Shown piece after piece: positions 1 to 8,245 of a stretch of 28,664 nt of DNA. Source of the DNA: a virus; IMG/VR virus record IMGVR_UViG_3300005095_000526, positions 1 through 28,664 of that record. One strand, given 5' to 3'. How positions within the stretch are numbered: the first letter of the stretch is position 1; every line of letters starts with the position of its first letter. The notes under the pieces are model-generated. The model did not search any database. It had not been told where the DNA came from and saw only the letters and a list, made by a program, of their open reading frames with translations. The position numbers and the translations under genes are program-made.

Positions 1-3000
1 TCTCCACAATGAAGGAGCCCTATTATACACAACAGGAATCTCTCTACCTAGTTCATGTAAAGTCTTTATGGCTTTTGGATCTTTGTTCTCTATCATTTCT
101 TTTGTTTGAATTGGAGAATATCCAGCTTTTGACAACCTTCTTGATATATGTGGCTCATACATCTTCAATCCAAGCTTTTCTGGAACCTCAATCTCATCAA
201 CACCTATATCTGTTCTTGCTGGCTTAATAACGCCTCTTCCGCTCATAAACTGCTTAACTCTAAGCATATTCTTTTGGGCGTATGATTGCTTTGGTGTGTC
301 ACCACCAAGTATTCCAAGTACTCCCTTTACTCCTTTATCTTTCATTTTTTTGTCAGTAGTTTCTTCTGTGCCAAAAAGTGCCCCAACTGACTTAAACAAA
401 TCTTTCTCAAGTTCAAGCCTTGTTTTCCTGTCTAGCTCTTTTGAATTTCTAAGAGTATCGTTTATTACATGTATATCCTGATAATGCAAATTTAAATCGT
501 TTACAGATATCTCTCCATTTGAATTTTTAGATATCGGCCTAAAAATAGGAGCTATTACGGGGACTTTTGATATAAAAGCGTAGTCGCTAACATTCCCGCC
601 AGCGTTCTTTACTTTTCCTAGCATTTTGATAGTCTTGACATTTCTATTCACAAGCTGTGGGTTTTTTGTTGTTTTACTTTCGTGCACCAACTCTTTTAAC
701 CTCTTGTCGGCATCTATTTGATCTACCTTCTTCATTATATATTCGGACCCGTGCTCTTCTATGTCCCTATCTATCTCCGCAGTTGTTTTTCCAAGAAGTG
801 CTGCTATATTATCCTTATATATCGGATTTAATATTTTTTTTGCAAGATTTATATGCCCGCTTCTTGTTCCTTTTGGTCCTCCAAATATTTTTTCATCAAA
901 TAGACCGCCCTTTACAACTCTTCCATCTTTTGCATATATAGTTTCTGCGGTCCTAATTGCTCCACCTGATCTTTTTGCTATTTCTTTATCTGTCAAAGGA
1001 ACTACAGAATATTCTTTTGTTTTCTTGTCCTCAATTATCTTCGTTCCAAGTTGCTCAAGATACGCCTTGAACTTCTCTGATGCAAAATTTTGAGATGGAG
1101 GAGGTAACGGAAGCCCATTTCTAAAGGCATCAAAAAATTTGTCATTCCTCTGTCCTTTTATATGTTTGGCCTCCCTAAGTAAATCTTTCGCATCATGAGC
1201 AAGCAATGCATTAACTTCCATGTTTGAATATGATGCTGCAGATTCCTTTCCTCCTTTCAATGGCTGCTCATTTATGTCGGTTCCACCAACGCCAACTGCA
1301 CTTGAGCCTGATTCAGAATCCTTAAATAACTTAAGTATATATGGATTACCGACAAATACCTTCTTCGGAAAAGGCTTTCCTGTTTCTGGATTAATTAACT
1401 CTTCATATAAATCAACTTTATGCTTCTTTGCCTCTTCCTCCATAAACTTAAGATTATCTGACTTCTCATAATGTTCTAAGACATATTTTTTGCCTTTTTC
1501 TTTTGTTATCTTGCTCAGACCTGCTTCTATCAGCGACCCAGGATTTGTCCTTGATACAACACCTGCAGAAGTCATTAGCAAGTGAACTGGCTCACCGTCT
1601 TTACTGTGTGGCATTTCATGGTCTGGAAGTATTTTTGTTATAACCCCCTTATTCCCTTGTCTTCCAGAAAGCTTATCACCTATCTTGGCCTTGCTTTTTG
1701 TTTTTATTGTAATTCTTATATCTCCACTTCCACCTGACACATCAGTTATCTCGCCTTCGTCAGAGTGGTGCCATGTATCTATCACTGCCTTGTAAGGCTT
1801 ATGCATAACCTTCTCAAGCCTTGACTTTATCTGTTTTGAATCAGCCCTTACGAGCTTAAGAACAAGTGGCTGACCATAAACTACTTTTGAACCTTTTTTA
1901 ATAATTCCACGATGATCATAATTTTCAGCACCCCATTTAGCAACAATTTTTGGATACAATGTTTGAAATTTTTTCAAATCAAGAATATCATTAGGGGAAA
2001 CATTTATTGTCTCTTTGTACATATGCTCAGATGTCATCATTTCTGCAGCAGTTTCCGAAATTATTAAGCCATCATTTCTATTTCCAGGCATAGACATCCA
2101 CGCAGTCCTAAGATTCTTGCCAAGAGCCAAATGGCCTTCCTTTGTATAATTTGATTCAGCTAAGTGTTGTCCTTTTTTTACCTTGTCACCAACCTTTACT
2201 ATTGGTTCATGGTGTATGAAAGTTTTCCTTGCAAGAGGCATATTCTCTGCGTACCCAACTTTCATCGTTCCATCTTTTGTTTTTATATGAATCTTTCCAT
2301 CAGATATTTTTGTAACGACTCCTGATTCAGGAGCAAACGGGAGATGCTCCGACTCTTTCACTACTTTCTTGGCATAATCTTCGCCTTCTACTTTTACAGA
2401 TACATTCGGAGCCTCACGATCAGTCAGCGATAACGCCTGCTGAAGATGCTTCTGGGCCATATTAGCCCTATTTGCATCATTGGACCCGATTATTGCCACC
2501 ATATTAGCAGACGGTGCGTGCATTGCAGAAGATTCAGGCAAAATATAATCTATATCTTTCTTGCTTTTTGCCCTAAAATCTGAATCTTTATATCTGACCA
2601 TTACTCCATCTGTTTTAAGTCTATCTTTAGATATTGGGTAAGCAACCTTTTTATCCCACAAATCAGCAATCTTTTTTATCTCTTCTTTTCCGGTCTTTGC
2701 ATTTATTACTTTTATTGCTGGAGCGCCAGTGTCATCTATATATGAATTCCCAGTTACAGCAAGAGTAATTCCAACAGATGCGCCCTCTGGTGACACTATT
2801 GGGTCAATAAAGCCAAGCTGACTTGGGTGCACTGCTTTGGTATCAAGATTTAGTGCCCTTGAGTCGCCAACTCCGCCTTCTCCCATAGGTGTAATAAAAT
2901 GGGTTGTAGTGTGCATCATTAACGGGTTATACTCCTCGCTAAGACGTGATGCCTTTGCTGACGTAAGAAATGATTTTATAGGCCTTGTCAGCATTGCGCT

Positions 3001-3972
3001 ACCTGTTCCAAGGGCATCTTCAACTTTTGATGTATCAGGATTGCTTAATTTGAACTTTATCTTATTTAACTCTTCTCTTGATTTTTTTTCAAATGCCTCA
3101 GCCAACATATCTTCAGGAGCTACAATCTGTTTAAACATCATATTCTCCCTGTCGTCCTGTGGCTCCTCTCCTTTATATACGTTTAGCAGCTTCTTGGATG
3201 CTTTAAGCATAACATCTCTATCTATGCTTTCTTTGTCTTCACCAAGTGTATTTTTTATTACATTCCTATCTACCTTTGCTGCCTCAAGAGCCGCATTTAA
3301 CTCATCTTTTATGTTGTCCTTTCTTATATCCTTGCTGTTATAGTAAAAAGATTTTAGAAATTTTATACTATCTGCAGGAGAATATGTTTTTTTGTTTTCT
3401 TCAAAAAGCTTTTCACCCCACGCACTCTTCATCTCATCATCTGATACCCCAGAATCCTTTAGAATTGAATATAATGGGACATGAGATGTTCCTACTTTTA
3501 CCCTGAAAACTCCGTTTTTATCAATTTTTTGAACAAAATTCCTTCCTTTTGCAAGGTTGAACATTGACTGTATTTCACCATTCCTCTTTTTGAGAGTATA
3601 TACACCTGGTCTAAGCCTTTGCTGATACGGTATTACATATGAATTCCCCTCAATAACGAATGATTCCTTTTTTGTGTAGTCTGGAATCCTCATTATTGTT
3701 CTTCTTTTTTTATCTATCACTTTCCCGGTTTTTTTGTCGATCAACTTAACATCACCTTTTAGTGAAGACATTACAGAGGATCCATTAACAAGAGCTTCTT
3801 TTACCCTATCAATATCATTATCTGGCTCTTCAACTGAAAGGTTTGATACGTCTATTCTATAGAAATTGCCATCAACTGGGAAGCTTTTCTCAACAGCCTC
3901 TTTTATCTTTTCTTTTACAAGCCTGTCTGTCTCGCTTGATGATCTGTTAAGTTTTCTGAATTTTTTTGACAT
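1..3972 (-). CDS. Fused RNA polymerase beta-beta' subunit (C-terminus beyond window start)
   Basis: DNA-directed RNA polymerase with the two catalytic subunits in one chain; 1324 residues lie in the window and the frame is still open at base 1. Beta landmarks, in order: VPLYSILKDSG (beta LPVTVLLRALG region); residues 344-368, matching the rifampicin-pocket region; HPSQLGFIDPIVSPEG (382-397, beta HPTHYGR-CPIETPEG); GDKLSGRQGNKG (765-776) with the two conserved active-site lysines; MEV at 918 (beta GEMEVWAL). Beta' then begins within a few tens of residues: GGLFDEKIFGG (1022-1032), SGRGVI (from 1244, beta' SGRSVI) and NRAPSLWR (1317-1324, beta' LNRAPTLHR). The catalytic NADFDGD motif should follow just outside the window. 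The four-cysteine zinc ribbon of beta' is absent. The ATG at 3972 has AAGG upstream. Portal and replication genes nearby make it phage-borne rather than a host rpoBC. No alpha, omega or sigma gene is seen here. Confidence 0.95.
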   Translation of the reverse strand, partial: MSKKFRKLNRSSSETDRLVKEKIKEAVEKSFPVDGNFYRIDVSNLSVEEPDNDIDRVKEALVNGSSVMSSLKGDVKLIDKKTGKVIDKKRRTIMRIPDYTKKESFVIEGNSYVIPYQQRLRPGVYTLKKRNGEIQSMFNLAKGRNFVQKIDKNGVFRVKVGTSHVPLYSILKDSGVSDDEMKSAWGEKLFEENKKTYSPADSIKFLKSFYYNSKDIRKDNIKDELNAALEAAKVDRNVIKNTLGEDKESIDRDVMLKASKKLLNVYKGEEPQDDRENMMFKQIVAPEDMLAEAFEKKSREELNKIKFKLSNPDTSKVEDALGTGSAMLTRPIKSFLTSAKASRLSEEYNPLMMHTTTHFITPMGEGGVGDSRALNLDTKAVHPSQLGFIDPIVSPEGASVGITLAVTGNSYIDDTGAPAIKVINAKTGKEEIKKIADLWDKKVAYPISKDRLKTDGVMVRYKDSDFRAKSKKDIDYILPESSAMHAPSANMVAIIGSNDANRANMAQKHLQQALSLTDREAPNVSVKVEGEDYAKKVVKESEHLPFAPESGVVTKISDGKIHIKTKDGTMKVGYAENMPLARKTFIHHEPIVKVGDKVKKGQHLAESNYTKEGHLALGKNLRTAWMSMPGNRNDGLIISETAAEMMTSEHMYKETINVSPNDILDLKKFQTLYPKIVAKWGAENYDHRGIIKKGSKVVYGQPLVLKLVRADSKQIKSRLEKVMHKPYKAVIDTWHHSDEGEITDVSGGSGDIRITIKTKSKAKIGDKLSGRQGNKGVITKILPDHEMPHSKDGEPVHLLMTSAGVVSRTNPGSLIEAGLSKITKEKGKKYVLEHYEKSDNLKFMEEEAKKHKVDLYEELINPETGKPFPKKVFVGNPYILKLFKDSESGSSAVGVGGTDINEQPLKGGKESAASYSNMEVNALLAHDAKDLLREAKHIKGQRNDKFFDAFRNGLPLPPPSQNFASEKFKAYLEQLGTKIIEDKKTKEYSVVPLTDKEIAKRSGGAIRTAETIYAKDGRVVKGGLFDEKIFGGPKGTRSGHINLAKKILNPIYKDNIAALLGKTTAEIDRDIEEHGSEYIMKKVDQIDADKRLKELVHESKTTKNPQLVNRNVKTIKMLGKVKNAGGNVSDYAFISKVPVIAPIFRPISKNSNGEISVNDLNLHYQDIHVINDTLRNSKELDRKTRLELEKDLFKSVGALFGTEETTDKKMKDKGVKGVLGILGGDTPKQSYAQKNMLRVKQFMSGRGVIKPARTDIGVDEIEVPEKLGLKMYEPHISRRLSKAGYSPIQTKEMIENKDPKAIKTLHELGREIPVVYNRAPSLWR

Positions 3973-4002
3973 ACGCTGCCTTGAATGAAGTCTTTTAGTG
4001 AC

Positions 4003-4011
4003 ATTCTAACA
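4003..4011 (-). promoter_or_regulatory. Possible extended -10 promoter of the RNA polymerase gene
   Basis: Read leftward, the 47-base gap before the polymerase gene contains TGTTAGAAT: a TGn extension followed by TAGAAT, five of six matches to TATAAT. No -35 element is visible at the usual distance. A start about 7 bases downstream would give a leader of roughly 24 bases. The match is short in AT-rich DNA, so the call is tentative. Confidence 0.3.
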
Positions 4012-4019
4012 TATGGCAG

Positions 4020-4448
4020 CTATTTTTTTGGATTTCTAGTGAAAGATGATGGTAGTGTTTCAATTTTTGATGGAATATAAAATACATCCATATATTTATC
4101 TGAATTTATTTCATCTGTAACTACATTGTAATCAGATATTCCGATATCGTCTACTACAAATTTTATAATATTTGCAATAAATGTAACAAGTTTTTCATTT
4201 GGCCTAGAGTCTTCTGTCATAACGACTATTCCAACACCATTGTTATTCAATCTTGAATCACGAATATTTGCACACCTCTCTGCTAGAGGCCTAAGCTTAA
4301 GCATGCTATATTCTTCCTCGTTTTCATCCCCTTTAAATATATAAAAATGAGGGTACGGGTACACAAGCCCGGCAGTAAAAGATTCATCTAATACTGCCGG
4401 AAGGTTTTTGTCTGTTCTTGTTACTACAAAGTTACTTATCTGTCTCAT
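4020..4448 (-). CDS. Unknown protein, 142 residues
   Basis: I do not recognise the family. The protein starts MRQISNFVVTRTDKN and alternates hydrophobic strands and polar loops (for example NNNGVGIVVMTED, FIANIIKFVVDDIGI). It looks like a small soluble alpha/beta protein without signal peptide, membrane helix or cysteine cluster. Its start overlaps the end of the upstream 244-residue gene by 17 bases and the Shine-Dalgarno signal is weak, so translation is probably coupled. The next leftward gene is the fused RNA polymerase, 47 bases away. A polymerase accessory factor or a virion protein are both possible; nothing in the sequence decides between them. Confidence 0.75.
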   Translation of the reverse strand: MRQISNFVVTRTDKNLPAVLDESFTAGLVYPYPHFYIFKGDENEEEYSMLKLRPLAERCANIRDSRLNNNGVGIVVMTEDSRPNEKLVTFIANIIKFVVDDIGISDYNVVTDEINSDKYMDVFYIPSKIETLPSSFTRNPKK

Positions 4449-5166
4449 CTTGATTTTCTTGCCTTGGGAGCTTCATGAAGTCTCTCTTGATATGCTCAGG
4501 AAATCCGTCACTTGCTGACGCTATTTGTGCAAGTGCTCCCATGCCTAGACCAAATATAAGAACAAACCCAGGGTACTCTTTATCTAATGCTGGCTCACTC
4601 TGCATAACAATAGGCATCCTAGCAACAGGACCGATTGTTTCAAGTATGGACCATGTATCATTAGTGAATACACCAGAAAGCATAAACATTTGAGGGCCAT
4701 TATCAGTTACAACAATCTCATGGAACGTTGCCTCGTCCCCTTTGTACATATTTTCTGCCATTCTTGCCATTACGGAATAATCAACCTTATCGCTGATTCC
4801 AACATCGAAAGATGAGCTATCATCTTTAGATTCCATCTCAATAACGTTCTTGTACACACGCAATAGATTAATTGACACAAAAACACTATCTTGCGTCATT
4901 ATGATCTCTTTATCTTTTGCTGTATAACTATTATTTGCTGATAGAATCGCTAAATTTGAAAAGAAGTCAACATGCGAATCATCTTTGTCGAATTTAACCC
5001 ATCCAAATTTAAGATTCAATGGAGACTCAATATATTCCTTTACATTCTCCAAATAGTCACCATCACCAAGTTTTTCAACCTTGTCATAGAACTCTCCGAC
5101 ACTCTCAGATTCTCCGAGGGCACCTGCGAGCACGACAAGATCTGGTGCTGCAAAAAGTGCCTGCAT
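4432..5166 (-). CDS. Unknown protein, 244 residues
   Basis: Unrecognised protein beginning MQALFAAPDLVVLAGALG. The first ~20 residues are hydrophobic but no positive charge precedes them, so this is not a classical signal peptide. Another hydrophobic, glycine-rich segment, FVLIFGLGMGALAQIASA, lies near the C-terminus (about 202-219). The tail is charged (PRQENQDETDK). The ATG at 5166 is preceded by GGAAAG and lies two bases after the stop of the upstream small gene; its 3' end overlaps the following 142-residue gene. With neighbours on both sides it forms a four-gene leftward run ending in the RNA polymerase. Function unknown; a virion component is one guess. Confidence 0.75.
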   Translation of the reverse strand: MQALFAAPDLVVLAGALGESESVGEFYDKVEKLGDGDYLENVKEYIESPLNLKFGWVKFDKDDSHVDFFSNLAILSANNSYTAKDKEIIMTQDSVFVSINLLRVYKNVIEMESKDDSSSFDVGISDKVDYSVMARMAENMYKGDEATFHEIVVTDNGPQMFMLSGVFTNDTWSILETIGPVARMPIVMQSEPALDKEYPGFVLIFGLGMGALAQIASASDGFPEHIKRDFMKLPRQENQDETDK

Positions 5167-5168
5167 TA

Positions 5169-5357
5169 TTACTTCCTTTCCTGCTCAAGCATTTCTTTTC
5201 TCAACTCAACTTTTTTCTTTGCAATTGAATCAAGTGCCTTTCTAAGTCTTACTGCTCCAGCTTTTGTATATCTCTTTGTTAGGTTCTCCCATTCTGTCTC
5301 AACTTGCCTGATATCTCCAAGAATCTCTTCCATCACCATTTTGATTTTATCGTTCAT
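5169..5357 (-). CDS. Small charged helical protein, about 62 residues
   Basis: The frame is open from an ATG at 5402 (77 residues), but I prefer the ATG at 5357 (MNDKIKMVMEEILGD). It has GGAG six bases upstream, and a consensus promoter at 5401-5430 would start transcription near 5394, downstream of the first ATG. The product is rich in Lys, Arg and Glu (AVRLRKALDSIAKKKVELRKEM) and looks entirely alpha-helical with probable coiled coil. I do not recognise it. It could be a DNA- or protein-binding small factor. The 244-residue gene follows after two bases, so both probably come from the same promoter. Confidence 0.6.
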   Translation of the reverse strand: MNDKIKMVMEEILGDIRQVETEWENLTKRYTKAGAVRLRKALDSIAKKKVELRKEMLEQERK

Positions 5358-5400
5358 GTCTAACTCCATTTTTTTAATTTTCTCGCTTTTGCGATTCTGC

Positions 5401-5430
5401 ATTATAGCCTTTATATCAACGTTTTGTCAA
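5401..5430 (-). promoter_or_regulatory. Consensus sigma70-type promoter, leftward
   Basis: Read leftward, TTGACA (5430-5425) is followed after 18 bases by TATAAT (5406-5401); both hexamers match the consensus perfectly. It sits directly after the stop of the 896-residue gene. Transcription would begin near 5394. The -10 box overlaps the first possible ATG (5402) of the next small gene, which argues for the internal ATG at 5357 as the real start. Host RNA polymerase could use this site to drive the three small genes and possibly the fused RNA polymerase gene. Confidence 0.75.
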
Positions 5431-5437
5431 GTGAAAA

Positions 5438-8128
5438 TCAGCTTATAGACAATATATTAGACTTTGACATCTTAATCGCAGCAAAATTATCCCTATCTCC
5501 ACCTATATATTCCTTGTATGCCTGATATACACTTTTCTTTCTATCTGAGCCTATCCTCCAGTTCTTTGATGCATTTTCAGCATTCATATACCCATCATAC
5601 ATTCTTATAGCATCATAGAATTCGACAAACGACATATCTGTATTTTTTCTTATCATCTCATAAAGCCTGTACACATCAAATATAAATACAAAAGTGTCAG
5701 TATCATCGTTATCTATATATGCACGATGAAAAGCTTTATCTACATAAACCATATCTCCAGCCTGCGAATTTCTTAAATCTATATCGAATACCTTATCTTC
5801 TACCTTCTTCGCTCCATCAACCACAGAAAGTATCATCTTGTCTATTCTTATATTGCTTCTAAGCCTTGCGCTCCTAAAAAACGTATCCATCATTCTGTCG
5901 TGAAACTCAATACCAGGCATATATCCAGTTAATTCGCAAAGGCACATTGCTGGAAGTATCTTCTCAAAGAAATCCATATATGCATTTTTATCTACTATAC
6001 TTTTCTCCTTTATATATTTTCTTGCTTTATCAACAAATCTGTCTTCTATTTGACTTATTTTTTTTGTATTATGAATAACATAATGAGCTATATTGCCAGC
6101 TTCATCATCATAGTCGTATAACCTTGCCTCTGCATAATTTGATACACGTGGTATAAAATCAAAGACTATTGAATCCTCTATTACCATCTTTGAGTCGCTG
6201 AAAATAAGTAGCGGTGATGTATTTGTTGTTGTTTTTACAATATCAGAACTTCTTGATCTTGTTAGTTGTTCATCTCCAAATCTTTCACGAGCTATGGTCC
6301 ATATAGTCTTTTTGATCTCATTGTTGTTATCTGTAACAAGTATACTTGTGCTTCCATCTATTATTGTTTTTATTACGAAATCATAATCAGTTTTCACTAT
6401 TCTTGCATTTCTAAAAACACCATTAAAAATCCTGTACTTTATTCCATCCTTTGCGTATTCACTAGCACCTGATATGGAAGCAACAAATTTATTTGCTCTT
6501 TTTACAAATGGAAGCAATATTGATGACATCATCATGATAGCAAAGCTCTCATACTCCTTTTTGTCTGCAACTATATAACCAGAGCATGCGTCTACAACTG
6601 TTTTCATTGATGATACGACTGACCGCTTTGTTGGCTTAACCTTTGGAACAGGTGAATTTATTAAATTAGGATCAACGATATACCCATCTTTTGATACCCT
6701 TCCATTTAACCCAAACACCATACCTGAAGATGAATATACCGGGGTCTCTCCAAGCATATGTGACCCTGAAGTTCTCTTTGCTCTAAATATTGGAAGCATT
6801 GAGAACTCTCTGTGTATAACTTTTGATACTATTGAAAATATATAATTATCTACACTAGAAAAACCTGGAATAGTCTTATCTCTGTTTATTCCACATGCAT
6901 TTGATATAAATCTAAATCCTCCAAGATCTGGTATTAGCTCATTTGTTATTCCAGATTTATCTATTGTGAATTCTTTAAAATATTTCATTTTCTTATTGTA
7001 GAAAATTATAGAACTTGAATCTCCATTTAGTCTTACCTTCTTTGCGCATAACTCAATATTTCCGTTATCTATCAATTCTGAGATAACAGACTCGTCACTA
7101 TTATCTCCGCCCTCTATATACGGCCTTATGATATCTACAATATCTTTCTGCAATTCTTTGTATAGCGCAGTAAGAAGCATATCCTTTTCTACCGGGTTGA
7201 AACCAGATGCGCTTTTAGCTATATCTATCATGAACGGAATAGCAGAAGATGAATGGCTGCTATACAAATCTAAAATTTCATTTGCATAAAATGAAACAAT
7301 ATCATTATCACCAACAACTATCGCAACTTCTTTATCTGCACTCTTTTTTATTGAGTGTACAGCAGAATAAATAAATTGCTTATCATCGCAATCTATGTTG
7401 AAAGTTCTAAAATATTTTGTTGCATTACTTATGCTATCTGTGCTATCAGTTGACAAGTATATTACTCCAGGAGATAACGCAGATTCTCCATATGTATCTA
7501 TGTCATCTATGTTTCTAACAGTTACAATATCCTTTACATCTATATTTGTAAGTTTGTCCTCAAGAAATGCAGGTCTATCTACATCAAAATATCTAGCTGG
7601 TATAAAAATGCTTCCATTGTCAAGATATACCTCAAACCCGCTAAGCCTCTCATATATGTCAACATAATATCTACACATATGACCTTCATACATAAAAATA
7701 TCCTGCAGCACATTCTCTATAACTGCTGATACGTTTGCAAACAGCTTATCTGCCGCATCTTTTAATGGAATCTTAAACTTATATCCGTTTGGTTTTAGGA
7801 ATTCCTCTATTACATACAGTACATTTTGATTTTTCACCTCAAACTCGGCGTATTTATCGTACTCCTTTTTCCCAAAAGGGAATTTAACACCATACGAATA
7901 TGCCATTTTGCTCATTCTGGTAAATTCGTGCTCGGAAGAAGGCCCCAATTCGATAAACCTTTGCCTAAATACATAAAGTATCATATAGAAAGGGTCCACT
8001 CTCCATCTTCCATCGATAATATATCTTCGCTCGTCGAACAAGATATCTATTTCGTCCTTTTTGGATATTTTCTTAAAAAAATCAGAATTTTCCTGTATAA
8101 AATCCCATATTTGATCAAAATTAATCAT
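5438..8128 (-). CDS. Large unknown protein, 896 residues
   Basis: Largest unrecognised gene of the window. The protein is soluble-looking, rich in Asp, Ile and Lys, with no signal peptide, no convincing membrane helix and no Walker A motif. One stretch (about residues 540-660) faintly resembles the C-terminal ATPase of phage primase-helicases: a strand ending in Asp with Asn residues (SILVTDNNNE), then TSPLLIFSDSK, like the TPLIIxSN segment of those enzymes. The P-loop glycine/lysine is missing, so any such domain would be degenerate. A virion protein or a transcription-related factor are equally open. It is the first leftward gene after the divergent region and has its own candidate promoter; TGA stop at 5438-5440. 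Confidence 0.85.
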   Translation of the reverse strand: MINFDQIWDFIQENSDFFKKISKKDEIDILFDERRYIIDGRWRVDPFYMILYVFRQRFIELGPSSEHEFTRMSKMAYSYGVKFPFGKKEYDKYAEFEVKNQNVLYVIEEFLKPNGYKFKIPLKDAADKLFANVSAVIENVLQDIFMYEGHMCRYYVDIYERLSGFEVYLDNGSIFIPARYFDVDRPAFLEDKLTNIDVKDIVTVRNIDDIDTYGESALSPGVIYLSTDSTDSISNATKYFRTFNIDCDDKQFIYSAVHSIKKSADKEVAIVVGDNDIVSFYANEILDLYSSHSSSAIPFMIDIAKSASGFNPVEKDMLLTALYKELQKDIVDIIRPYIEGGDNSDESVISELIDNGNIELCAKKVRLNGDSSSIIFYNKKMKYFKEFTIDKSGITNELIPDLGGFRFISNACGINRDKTIPGFSSVDNYIFSIVSKVIHREFSMLPIFRAKRTSGSHMLGETPVYSSSGMVFGLNGRVSKDGYIVDPNLINSPVPKVKPTKRSVVSSMKTVVDACSGYIVADKKEYESFAIMMMSSILLPFVKRANKFVASISGASEYAKDGIKYRIFNGVFRNARIVKTDYDFVIKTIIDGSTSILVTDNNNEIKKTIWTIARERFGDEQLTRSRSSDIVKTTTNTSPLLIFSDSKMVIEDSIVFDFIPRVSNYAEARLYDYDDEAGNIAHYVIHNTKKISQIEDRFVDKARKYIKEKSIVDKNAYMDFFEKILPAMCLCELTGYMPGIEFHDRMMDTFFRSARLRSNIRIDKMILSVVDGAKKVEDKVFDIDLRNSQAGDMVYVDKAFHRAYIDNDDTDTFVFIFDVYRLYEMIRKNTDMSFVEFYDAIRMYDGYMNAENASKNWRIGSDRKKSVYQAYKEYIGGDRDNFAAIKMSKSNILSIS

Positions 8129-8245
8129 TTTTTACACCATTTTTCAATTTTTTATCATTATATCATCTACAAGGATAAAAAGTGGTATATATATGATGTA
8201 GGGGTGTGCTATGTGTAGCTCCTAAAATAGCACAAGGAGTATAAA
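8129..8245. promoter_or_regulatory. Divergent intergenic region between leftward and rightward gene blocks
   Basis: This 117-base, AT-rich gap separates the leftward 896-residue gene from the rightward early block. It should hold promoters in both directions. The leftward one is described separately (8157-8165). Rightward, the best -10-like hexamer is TATGAT at 8192-8197, next to TATATA at 8186-8191, with no acceptable -35, so the rightward promoter is not clearly defined. CTCCT at 8219-8223 can pair with the AGGAG Shine-Dalgarno at 8235-8239 across an 11-base loop, which could damp translation of the first small gene. Confidence 0.5.
8157..8165 (-). promoter_or_regulatory. Extended -10 promoter for the 896-residue gene
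   Basis: Read leftward, TGATATAAT combines a TGn extension with a perfect TATAAT (8162-8157). The region 16-18 bases upstream (CCACTT) does not resemble TTGACA, so the extended -10 would have to compensate. A start near 8150 leaves about 21 bases before the ATG at 8128, with no clear Shine-Dalgarno. Confidence 0.5.

Noticed and set aside
2837-3343. Rightward 168-residue frame inside the polymerase gene
   Set aside because: Antisense shadow of a clearly coding frame, with low-complexity Ser/Leu/Phe composition and no ribosome binding site.
1-3972. Host chromosomal fused rpoBC
   Set aside because: Portal, RecT, phage-type replication and head genes surround it, ribosomal genes are missing, and the zinc ribbon is deleted.
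5410-5418. TGATATAAA as an extended -10
   Set aside because: It lies in the spacer of the perfect TTGACA/TATAAT promoter, and transcription from it would start at the ATG itself.
7826-8218. Rightward 130-residue frame reaching into the divergent region
   Set aside because: Mostly antisense to the 896-residue gene, with no Shine-Dalgarno and a composition typical of reversed AT-rich coding DNA.
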